Below, in pieces: positions 7,820-15,380 of a DNA stretch of 44,798 nt (the first letter of the stretch is position 1; each line of letters starts with the position of its first letter). Position numbers and translations under genes: made by a program. The stretch spans positions 1-44,798 of the forward strand of contig CANPXS010000005.1 in assembly GCA_947586625.1 (NCBI GenBank), written 5' to 3'. The stretch is from an uncultured Clostridia bacterium (lineage in GTDB: Bacteria > Bacillota > Clostridia > Oscillospirales > CAG-272). The notes beneath the pieces were generated by a model. That model searched no databases. It saw only the letters and a program-made list of their open reading frames with translations, and was not told where the DNA came from.

Positions 7820-8414
7820 ATGAACATACCGATGAAAGACGCGATACGCCGTCTGCGCCGTGAGCGCGACGTCACGCAGGAGACGCTCGCCGACGCGCTC
7901 GGCGTGACGTTTCAGTCTGTCAGCCGATGGGAGACGGGACAAGGAGCGGTACAGAAATGCCGCGGCGAGCGTGGCGGGGCACGGCTGCGCGCTGAAGATG
8001 ATAGACGTGCTGCGCGACACATCGACAGACCGTGACGCGTGGCTGCCGATGCGGGCGTTTCTGTCGCTGCGGCTCGCCGCGGCGCGCTTCGGCGCGGGGG
8101 AGACGGAGGAGGGGTATGACGCTCTCGAGCGCGCAATCGATCTGTTCGTCATGATCGGCGAGCTTCCGCCCGAGACGGATCTCTCGTATAACTGTCCTTT
8201 GCTCGACCTTTTGACAGTGAACAAAGAACGGAGCATCGACGAAGGCGCGCCCGGGCATTATATCTTACATTACGCATATATCCCGCTTACAAGTCCCTCC
8301 GGCTGGGAGTGGTTCAACTGCGTGCGCGAAGATGAGCGGTATAAACAACTCGTGCGCAGACTCGCGCCGTATCTGCCCGAGGGCGGTGCGGTCGAAAAAC
8401 AGGACAGGCAATAG
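7820..8414 (+). pseudogene. XRE-family regulator broken by an internal deletion
   Basis: A good ribosome site (AAGGAG) precedes ATG 7820. The first ~40 residues are a clean XRE helix-turn-helix (LRRERDVTQETLADALG, TFQSVSRWETG). Right after WETG, near 7935-7942, the frame turns to nonsense. Reading resumes in another frame as KERYRNAAASVAGHG and runs in good order to the stop at 8414 (CALKMIDVLRDT, DALERAIDLFVMIGELP). That second part looks like the helical C-terminal half of a regulator with TPR-like repeats. Such regulators normally have well over 200 residues between these parts, so a large deletion with frameshift is the simplest reading. The promoter is intact, so a short HTH-only peptide (stop at 8035) could still be made. 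Confidence 0.75.
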
Positions 8415-8430
8415 TGCCTGTCTTGTTTTA
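8399..8430. terminator. Bidirectional terminator between the XRE remnant and the DUF402 gene
   Basis: Stem ACAGGACAGGCA (8399-8410) with TGCCTGTCTTGT (8415-8426), one G-T wobble, four-base loop, then TTTTA. On the other strand the stem is followed by GTTTTTC. The stop codon of the pseudogene lies in the loop. Confidence 0.8.
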
Positions 8431-9030
8431 TACATTGTCTGCGGCTATTTTGTTCTCAACTATCTGCCTTATTTCGGCGCACCGGCGGTCTGTCGCGGAA
8501 ATATCGGAGCAAAGCTCGGAGAGTATCGCGTCGCCCTCGTCGAGCGCCGCGTCGTACTGCTCCTTTGTAATGTCGCCCGAACGGTATGCTTCGTCGAGCT
8601 CGTCGCGGTCGTCGACCTTAACGTCACCCTCCGGCGTAAATATGACGTCGAGATATTTGTCTATGTAGACGGCGACGCCGTCGTCGTCGTATTCGAGCCC
8701 TTCGGCTATGTCGACGTACCACACGGACGGCTGATATTTTTCGTTCGCGGGAGAGGGGTAGTTTATTCTCCCCACATCGTGCGTATAGTCGGGGAAGTAT
8801 TTGACCGTTATGACGCGGCGCGCGCCGTCGGGCACGAGTTCGAGCCACGTCATGCCTTTGCCTACCACCTGTATGCGTCCGGCTTTTGGCGCGTTCCAAT
8901 AGTAAGAGCCGCCGTCGGTCAGACGTATCAGACACGCAAGTCCGTGAAACTGCTCGCAGTCGAGCCGCATTTGGTAATAGGGATAATTCTCGAACCCCCA
9001 AAGGTCACGGTCAAGCCGTTTATGCTTCAT
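8428..9030 (-). CDS. DUF402 family protein, nucleoside tri-/diphosphatase-like
   Basis: 200 residues, cytosolic. The C-terminal half carries the DUF402 pattern: WYVDIAEG, an acidic stretch, then YIDKYLDVIFTPEGDV and DDRDELDEAYRSGDIT. The family includes Staphylococcus Ntdp, a nucleotide phosphatase with clustered acidic metal ligands. The matching Asp/Glu residues are present here, so a phosphatase function is plausible but not proven. Start ATG 9030 has GGAG five bases ahead, and a promoter lies at 9072-9100. Monocistronic, convergent with the XRE remnant. Confidence 0.8.
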   Translation of the reverse strand: MKHKRLDRDLWGFENYPYYQMRLDCEQFHGLACLIRLTDGGSYYWNAPKAGRIQVVGKGMTWLELVPDGARRVITVKYFPDYTHDVGRINYPSPANEKYQPSVWYVDIAEGLEYDDDGVAVYIDKYLDVIFTPEGDVKVDDRDELDEAYRSGDITKEQYDAALDEGDAILSELCSDISATDRRCAEIRQIVENKIAADNV

Positions 9031-9071
9031 GTCCGCTCCTTATGTTCCGATTTGTTTTACATCGACAGACT

Positions 9072-9100
9072 ATTGTATCACACGAGCGCGAAAAAAGCAA
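9072..9100 (-). promoter_or_regulatory. Promoter of the DUF402 gene
   Basis: Minus strand TTGCTT (9100-9095), 17 bases, TACAAT (9077-9072); start near 9065, short leader with AAGGAG before ATG 9030. Confidence 0.6.
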
Positions 9101-9166
9101 AATAATTTTACAGCGCCGACGCATTATTGCGGTCATGCGTTCACCCGGTAGAAAACAAAATAACAC

Positions 9167-9195
9167 TTGCGCCTTGATATGATTGTTGTTATAAT
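9167..9195 (+). promoter_or_regulatory. Promoter of the UvrA-like gene
   Basis: TTGCGC (9167-9172), 17 bases, TATAAT (9190-9195), with TG one base before the -10 (extended -10). Leader of about 70 bases before the start at 9271. Confidence 0.6.
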
Positions 9196-9270
9196 ATTTA
9201 TTCGGACAGGCGCGGGGAACTACTGACCGCGCGTCTGATAAAAAACGATATTATGCGGGAGAGTGAAATA

Positions 9271-11793
9271 ATGGCGGAACATGACATTCCCGATAAGATT
9301 ATAGTGCGCGGCGGACGCGTACACAATCTGAAAAATATAGACGTAGATATACCGCTGCACAAAATAGTGGGGATAGCGGGCGTTTCTGGCTCTGGCAAAT
9401 CCTCGCTCGCGCTCGGCATACTGTACGCGGAGGGATCGAGGCGGTATCTCGAATCACTGTCGACATATACGCGCAGGCGAATGACACAAGCAGAGAAGGC
9501 ACAGGTAGACGATGTGCTGTACGTTCCGGCATCGCTTGCACTGCGTCAGCGTCCGGGAGTACCGGGCATACGCAGCACGTTCGGCACGGGTACGGAGCTA
9601 CTCAACAGTCTGCGTCTGATGTTTTCACGGCTCGCGAGCCACCGCTGCCCGAACGGGCACTATGCCGAGCCGTCGCTGAACGTCGCGGCGGGACTGCCTG
9701 TCGTTTGCCCCGTATGCGGCGAGCGGTTCTTCGCGCCGGGAGCTGAGGAGCTCGCGTTCAACAGTCAGGGCGCGTGCAAAAAGTGCGACGGCACGGGCAT
9801 TATACGCACCGTCGACGAGTCTACGCTCGTACCCGACGAGTCGCTGTCAATAGACGAGGGCGCCGTCGCGCCGTGGCAGACGCTGATGTGGTCGCTGATG
9901 AAGGATATTGCCAGGGAAATGGGCGTGCGGACGAACGTGCCGTTCTGCGAGCTCACCGAGAAGGAGCGCGACATCGTCTTTCACGGACCGGCAGTCAAGA
10001 AAAATATAATCTATCAGAACAAGACGAGCGGCGCGTCGGGAGACATGGATTTTACATATTTCAACGCGACGTATACGGTCGAAAACGCGCTATCAAAGGT
10101 CAAGGACGAAAACGGCATGAAGCGCGTCGAAAAATTTCTGCGTCAGGATGTATGTCCCGACTGCGGCGGCACGCGATTGAGCGACGAAGCGCGCGCGCCG
10201 AGGCTGCGCGGCATATCGCTCGCGGAGGCTTGCACGATGACGCTCTCCGACCTTTGCGAGTGGGTGAACGGCGTGCCGACGTCGCTGCCGGAGGAAATGC
10301 GCCCGATGGCGGAGAGCATTTGCGATTCGTTCAGAGGCGCGGCGCGCCGTCTTGTCGACCTCGGACTTTCTTATCTTACGCTTGACCGCGCTGCGTCGAC
10401 GCTTTCCACGGGTGAGAGGCAGAGAATGCAGCTCGCGCGCGCCGTCCGCAACCGCACGACCGGTGTCCTCTACGTTCTCGACGAGCCGTCGATAGGTTTG
10501 CACCCGTCAAATCTCGAGGGATTGACCGGCGTCATGCGCGATTTGATATCGGACGGCAACACGGTAGTCCTCGTCGACCACGACACTAACGTGCTGTCTG
10601 AGGCGGACTGGCTTATCGAGCTCGGTCCCGACGCCGGAGCGGGCGGAGGCACGATAATAGCGCAAGGGGCGCTCAAAGATGTGGAAAATGATCCTAACTC
10701 GCGCATAGGCGGTTTTCTTTCGGGTAAATCACGAGTCGTGGTCGGACGTCACCCCTCTCCCGACGAAATGTTTTCGCTCGGCGCGATAAAGATGTCGACG
10801 TCGGAGATACATACCGTGAAGCCGCTCGACGTCGTGCTGCCTAAAGGGCGGCTTATCGCGGTGACGGGCGTGTCGGGCTCGGGCAAAACGACGCTTATAC
10901 TCGAGAGCCTTATCCCGGCGCTCGAATCGTCGATACGCAAAGGCGCTATGCCGAAGCACGTCAAATCAATATCCGCCGACGGGATATCGCACGTGAAGCT
11001 GATAGACGCGACGCCGATAGGCATAAACGTGCGCTCGACAGTAGCGACATACGCCGACGTCCACGACGAGCTGCGCAAGGTGTACGCAAGGACGGAGGAT
11101 GCGAAGAAGAAGGGATATAAGGCGGGTGATTTTTCGTACAATACGGGAAAGCTGCGCTGCCCGACATGCGACGGTACGGGCAGGATAGATCTCGACGTCC
11201 AGTTTCTGCCCGACGTCGAAATACCGTGCCCCGACTGCGGCGGCTCGCGGTATTCTAAGGATGCAAGCCTTGTGTGCCGCGCACCAAAGCATGGCGGGCG
11301 TGCATGTACGCTGCCGGAGCTGATGGACATGAGCATAGACGAGGCAATAGAGGTTTGCGCTGATCTTCCGCTCGTCTCGCGCAAGCTAGGCGTTTTGCAT
11401 GAACTCGGGCTTGGTTATCTGACGCTCGGAGAGGAGACGCCGAGTCTGTCGGGCGGCGAGGCGCAGAGGCTGAAGCTCGCGGGCGAGATGGGGAAGGGAC
11501 AGGACGACACCGTATTCGTGTTCGACGAGCCGACGATAGGTCTGCACCCGCTCGACGTGGAAACGCTTCTCAAGGTATTCGACGATCTTATCGGAAACGG
11601 CGCGACCGTCATCGTGATAGAGCACGACCTCGACGTAATAAGAAACTCTGATTACGTCGTTGACATGGGACCGGGCGGCGGCGTTGACGGCGGCGAGATA
11701 GTCGCGGCAGGTACACCGGAAGAGATATGTAAGTGCGCGCGCAGCAAAACGGGCGCGTACTTAAAACGGTACATCGACGGCAATAATGCGTAA
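9271..11793 (+). CDS. UvrA-like ABC ATPase without the UvrB-binding domain (class 2 UvrA type)
   Basis: 840 residues from ATG 9271; GGAGAG seven bases upstream favours this over the in-frame ATG 9253. Two ABC ATPase halves are seen. Half 1 has Walker A GVSGSGKSS (37-45), signature LSTGE (378-382) and Walker B VLDE (402-405). Half 2 has GVSGSGKT (533-540), LSGGE (726-730) and FDE (751-753). A four-Cys zinc module, CPTC...CPDC, is at 630-656, with further Cys pairs at 146/149 and 169/172. Only about 20 residues separate Cys126 from Cys146, where canonical UvrA carries its ~110-residue UvrB-binding domain, so this protein should not load UvrB in the usual way. Related short UvrAs are linked to DNA-damage tolerance or drug self-resistance; the role here is unknown. 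Confidence 0.88.
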   Translation: MAEHDIPDKIIVRGGRVHNLKNIDVDIPLHKIVGIAGVSGSGKSSLALGILYAEGSRRYLESLSTYTRRRMTQAEKAQVDDVLYVPASLALRQRPGVPGIRSTFGTGTELLNSLRLMFSRLASHRCPNGHYAEPSLNVAAGLPVVCPVCGERFFAPGAEELAFNSQGACKKCDGTGIIRTVDESTLVPDESLSIDEGAVAPWQTLMWSLMKDIAREMGVRTNVPFCELTEKERDIVFHGPAVKKNIIYQNKTSGASGDMDFTYFNATYTVENALSKVKDENGMKRVEKFLRQDVCPDCGGTRLSDEARAPRLRGISLAEACTMTLSDLCEWVNGVPTSLPEEMRPMAESICDSFRGAARRLVDLGLSYLTLDRAASTLSTGERQRMQLARAVRNRTTGVLYVLDEPSIGLHPSNLEGLTGVMRDLISDGNTVVLVDHDTNVLSEADWLIELGPDAGAGGGTIIAQGALKDVENDPNSRIGGFLSGKSRVVVGRHPSPDEMFSLGAIKMSTSEIHTVKPLDVVLPKGRLIAVTGVSGSGKTTLILESLIPALESSIRKGAMPKHVKSISADGISHVKLIDATPIGINVRSTVATYADVHDELRKVYARTEDAKKKGYKAGDFSYNTGKLRCPTCDGTGRIDLDVQFLPDVEIPCPDCGGSRYSKDASLVCRAPKHGGRACTLPELMDMSIDEAIEVCADLPLVSRKLGVLHELGLGYLTLGEETPSLSGGEAQRLKLAGEMGKGQDDTVFVFDEPTIGLHPLDVETLLKVFDDLIGNGATVIVIEHDLDVIRNSDYVVDMGPGGGVDGGEIVAAGTPEEICKCARSKTGAYLKRYIDGNNA

Positions 11794-11830
11794 ATTTGCC
11801 GAAAGAATGCATAAAGAAAGGAATAGCACA

Positions 11831-12796
11831 ATGGGAGAAAGCGTAAAAAAAGATTATGTATCCGAAATTGAAAATGAAAGTCTCCGCCTTTTGGAGACCG
11901 TATCGTCGACGGAGCGTGAGGTGGCGGAGATTTACCCGCGCATGGTGGACGATCCGAATTCCGACGAAATGATAAAAATGGATGAATCGTTAAAGCGCGC
12001 GACGTCGAATATGGCAAAGGCTCAGGTCGAGACGTTCAGGATAAGCGACGAGTTCCACGCGCGTCTTTACGACATCAGAAAGCAGCAAAAAAAGAAAAGA
12101 TTCAATATCCCGTCGCCTGCCAATGCCGTGGTCGACCTGTCGGAGAGCATGTCGGATTCGTTTGCCAAGGGACTAAATATATATAAGATACTGCTCATCG
12201 GATTTGTCGGCAGCTTTGCCGGCGTTGTTATCGAGCTTTTATGGTGCCTTGTCACTAACGGTTATATTGAGAGCCGCTCGGGACTCGTTTACGGACCGTT
12301 CAATCTGCTGTACGGCGCGGGTGCGGTCCTTTTGACCGTGTTTTTATATAAGTTCCGCAACCGCGGCGCGTCTATTTCGTTTATCGGCGGCATGATAGTA
12401 GGCAGTGCGCTCGAATACGTTTGCTCATGGGGGCAGGAGGCGCTGTTCGGCACGCGGTCGTGGGATTACAGCCATATGCCGTTCAATTTGAACGGCAGAA
12501 TATGCCTTTTGTATTCATTCTTTTGGGGATTCCTCGGCGTACTTTGGATAAAACGCATATACCCTATAATGGCTAAATGGATACTCAAAATACCGAATAA
12601 GGTCGGCAAAATCGTGACATGGGCGCTGCTTGTTTTCTTCATATTCAATGCATTTATGACGCTTGCGGCGCTCACAAGATGGGTGCGCAGAACGGACGGC
12701 ATCGAACCGAAAAGCGCATTCGGCGAATTTATCGACGAACGATTCACGGACGAGAGAATGGAGCGTATATTCGCGAATATGGAGTTCAGCGAATAA
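11831..12796 (+). CDS. CmpB-family (putative ABC transporter type IV) membrane protein
   Basis: 321 residues from ATG 11831, chosen because AAAGGAA lies seven bases upstream; the frame also reaches back to 11786, inside the previous gene. The N-terminal ~120 residues are charged and helical, probably coiled coil. They are followed by about five membrane segments with the family pattern GLVYGPFNLLYGAGA, SALEYVCSWGQEALFG and DYSHMPFNLNGRICL. These match the conserved core of PF06541 proteins, common and uncharacterised in Firmicutes. No ATPase partner is encoded next to it except the UvrA-like protein 37 bases upstream, which is not a transport ATPase, so transport is unproven. Confidence 0.8.
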   Translation: MGESVKKDYVSEIENESLRLLETVSSTEREVAEIYPRMVDDPNSDEMIKMDESLKRATSNMAKAQVETFRISDEFHARLYDIRKQQKKKRFNIPSPANAVVDLSESMSDSFAKGLNIYKILLIGFVGSFAGVVIELLWCLVTNGYIESRSGLVYGPFNLLYGAGAVLLTVFLYKFRNRGASISFIGGMIVGSALEYVCSWGQEALFGTRSWDYSHMPFNLNGRICLLYSFFWGFLGVLWIKRIYPIMAKWILKIPNKVGKIVTWALLVFFIFNAFMTLAALTRWVRRTDGIEPKSAFGEFIDERFTDERMERIFANMEFSE

Positions 12797-12977
12797 ACGC
12801 TCGTCATTTGTCGGCCAAATGTCAAAATTTACAAAAACGCAGTCAAATAACGCTTATATTGCGGGATAACGGCAATTTACTTTTGCCGGCTCCAGTGCTA
12901 TAATCATGTATGATTTGCAGGATCATTCCGCAAATAATTCATGAGCATATGTACTCGTATGTATTAGGGGAAAAATA
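12797..12977. other. Intergenic region before the ABC pair
   Basis: 181 bases, AT-rich, with no gene. It contains the promoter at 12876-12904 and a ~65-base leader ending in AGGGG before ATG 12978. I saw no terminator for the upstream gene. Confidence 0.6.
12876..12904 (+). promoter_or_regulatory. Extended -10 promoter of the ABC transporter pair
   Basis: TTTACT (12876-12881), 17 bases, TATAAT (12899-12904) preceded by TGC. One of the strongest-looking promoters in the window. Confidence 0.78.
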
Positions 12978-15380
12978 ATGGCTGACAAACTGCTTGAACT
13001 TGTGCGTGTCGGCAAGTATTATACGGGCGCGCAGTCTGTCGTCGTCGGACTTGATTCTGTAAGCGTTTCGTTCGAGCGCGGCGAGTTCGTCGCGGTGACG
13101 GGCGAGAGCGGCAGCGGCAAGTCGACGCTCGCGCACGTCATGAGCGGCATACTCCCGTATGAGAGCGGGGAAATGTATTTTAACGGCAGTCCCACGTCGC
13201 ATTACGGCGGACTTGAAAGGGAAAAATACAGACGCGACAATATCAGCTTTATCTCGCAGAATTACGGCATACTGCCGGGACTGTCCGTGACGCGCAATGT
13301 GATGAGCGCGCTGATATTTGCCGGCATGGACAAAGCCGCGGCGAAAAGCGTAGCAAAGGACATACTTCGCCGCGTCGACTTGTGGGAGCTGCGCGGACGT
13401 CGCGCGGCAAAGCTGTCGAGCGGACAGAAGCAGCGTTTAAGTATAGCCCGCGCGCTCGCAAAGCCCGCGCCCATACTTATCGCGGACGAGCCGACTGGCA
13501 ACCTCGATTCGGAGAACAGCAGAAAGATAATAGAGCTTCTCGCCGACGCAGCGAAGGACAGGCTCGTCATACTCATCACGCACGAATTCGACGAGGCGAA
13601 GGACTTCGTCACGCGTCATATCGTCCTGCAGGACGGTCATATCACCGCAGACACAAATCTTCGTCCCGCGCCGACGCCCGGACCCGAACCCGTGATAGAA
13701 AAGAAAAAGCATCGCGCGCTGAGTCCGTATGTGGCGCACATACAGTGTGCGGGACGCCCGATCTGGACGGCGATGATGGCGCTGTTTTTCGCCGTCACTT
13801 CGTTTGCGGTGTTCGCGTTTCTCGGCGTGTTCATATCGTCATTAGACGATACGAACACGAAAAAGTACGACGATTCGGCGTTCAGAAACGGCGACTCGAC
13901 AAGGATCGTCGTGCTCGGTGCAAACCCCGGCGACGAGCTGACAGACGACGATTACGAGACGTTTCTCTCTATCCCGCACGTCAAAGCAGTCGAGACGTGG
14001 GGCAACGTCTCCGACGTTCAGTACTGCTACCGCGAAGGCATCGATTTTGATACCGAGTATTCGGTGCGCACGGAGTGGATAATTAATGAAGAGACTCGCG
14101 TATTCGAAGAACAGCTTGTGACGTACAGCGTAAACAAAATGAACGACGACGCGCCGTTTGTGAGAACGATCCCGCTGATGCGCGGCGGCGGTGATTTCAT
14201 ATCTGAGGGAAGACTCCCCGGGAACATGTACGAGATCGTGTCCGGAAACGACGACCTTGATGTCGGCGACGTTATTGATATTCATTTCGTCGACCCCAAA
14301 ACGATGAACGCGAACGGATACACGTACAGCACGATGAAATTCAAAGTCGTCGGCAGAACAGAGTACGACGAGGGACTGTTCTTCCACACCGACCTCGGAC
14401 GGTTTTTCCGCCAGTCGTACGAATTCGGCAAGGCAAAGGAGTTCGAGCTCGACCACGGGTTCATCTATATCCCGAGCAATTCGCTTGCCGTCGAGTATCC
14501 GCCCGAGGACTCGGACGGCTCGGGCAACGAACTCTATGATATGTGTCAGGCGTCTTTCATCGAGGACGGATATTTCGCCGGCGGCGCAAACGATTTTTAT
14601 AATACGCTCAAAAAATACGCGGGCGAAAAGCCGAACAGGGACATCGAGCCGCATACGTTCCGCAGCGAGGACACGGACGAAAACGGCAATTACCGTGAAG
14701 CAGAGCTTTTGCCGAAGACGTTCGGCTCGGATTACGGGACGACGGAGGTTCTATATTACAACGGCAGAGACAGAGAGGTGCTCGTGCCGTACGACGCGTT
14801 TGATACGCTATGCTGGCAGAAGCGCGACGAGGCGGGCATAACGATAAGCGATTACGCATACACGGACGCGGTGCTCAAAGCGCTCGACAAAGCGGGATAC
14901 AACGCGATATCAGTATACCGTCAGGGTTCGACGACTGTCGATCCGGAGCTCGCAGCGGAACGCGCGCAGACGCTCACGATTTGCATCGCAGTGCTTGCAG
15001 TCACGGCAGTGCTTCAGGTCGTCGTTCTGCGGGCGATGTTCTCGACCGAAAACGACAGCTTCAGACTTCTCAACAATATCGGTCTGACGGGACGAACCGC
15101 CAAACGCTCAGTCATGATCCAGACGGTTGTGTTCACCGTCCTCGGCGAGGCGGTAGGAGCCGCGGGGATATACGTGTGCGCCAAATTCGGCGTAGAAAAG
15201 ATAACGGACATGCTGATGCATCTGCCGACGCCTTACATCTTTCTTCTTATCGGCGTCCACATGTTCCTTTCGGCGATATCGGCAGTATGGGTAGTACACT
15301 CGCTCGGAAAGAACGTATATCCGCTCGGCAGCGTGCGATACGATATCGAACTTGACGACGGAAACGAGGCAGCATCATGA
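12978..15380 (+). CDS. MacB-like ABC protein: N-terminal ATPase fused to FtsX-type permease (first of pair)
   Basis: 800 residues. The ATPase domain covers 1-~230, with Walker A TGESGSGKST (41-50), signature LSSGQ (146-150) and Walker B ILIADE (166-171). A membrane helix lies at ~258-285, then a large outside domain (~286-660) and three helices at ~664-685, ~710-737 and ~752-778. That is the four-helix MacB/FtsX layout, which typically works by mechanotransmission rather than moving substrate through the membrane. Its stop overlaps the next start by four bases, so the two fused proteins are coupled and probably form a heterodimer. The substrate is unknown; export of or resistance to antimicrobial peptides, or envelope control, are both possible. 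Confidence 0.85.
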   Translation: MADKLLELVRVGKYYTGAQSVVVGLDSVSVSFERGEFVAVTGESGSGKSTLAHVMSGILPYESGEMYFNGSPTSHYGGLEREKYRRDNISFISQNYGILPGLSVTRNVMSALIFAGMDKAAAKSVAKDILRRVDLWELRGRRAAKLSSGQKQRLSIARALAKPAPILIADEPTGNLDSENSRKIIELLADAAKDRLVILITHEFDEAKDFVTRHIVLQDGHITADTNLRPAPTPGPEPVIEKKKHRALSPYVAHIQCAGRPIWTAMMALFFAVTSFAVFAFLGVFISSLDDTNTKKYDDSAFRNGDSTRIVVLGANPGDELTDDDYETFLSIPHVKAVETWGNVSDVQYCYREGIDFDTEYSVRTEWIINEETRVFEEQLVTYSVNKMNDDAPFVRTIPLMRGGGDFISEGRLPGNMYEIVSGNDDLDVGDVIDIHFVDPKTMNANGYTYSTMKFKVVGRTEYDEGLFFHTDLGRFFRQSYEFGKAKEFELDHGFIYIPSNSLAVEYPPEDSDGSGNELYDMCQASFIEDGYFAGGANDFYNTLKKYAGEKPNRDIEPHTFRSEDTDENGNYREAELLPKTFGSDYGTTEVLYYNGRDREVLVPYDAFDTLCWQKRDEAGITISDYAYTDAVLKALDKAGYNAISVYRQGSTTVDPELAAERAQTLTICIAVLAVTAVLQVVVLRAMFSTENDSFRLLNNIGLTGRTAKRSVMIQTVVFTVLGEAVGAAGIYVCAKFGVEKITDMLMHLPTPYIFLLIGVHMFLSAISAVWVVHSLGKNVYPLGSVRYDIELDDGNEAAS

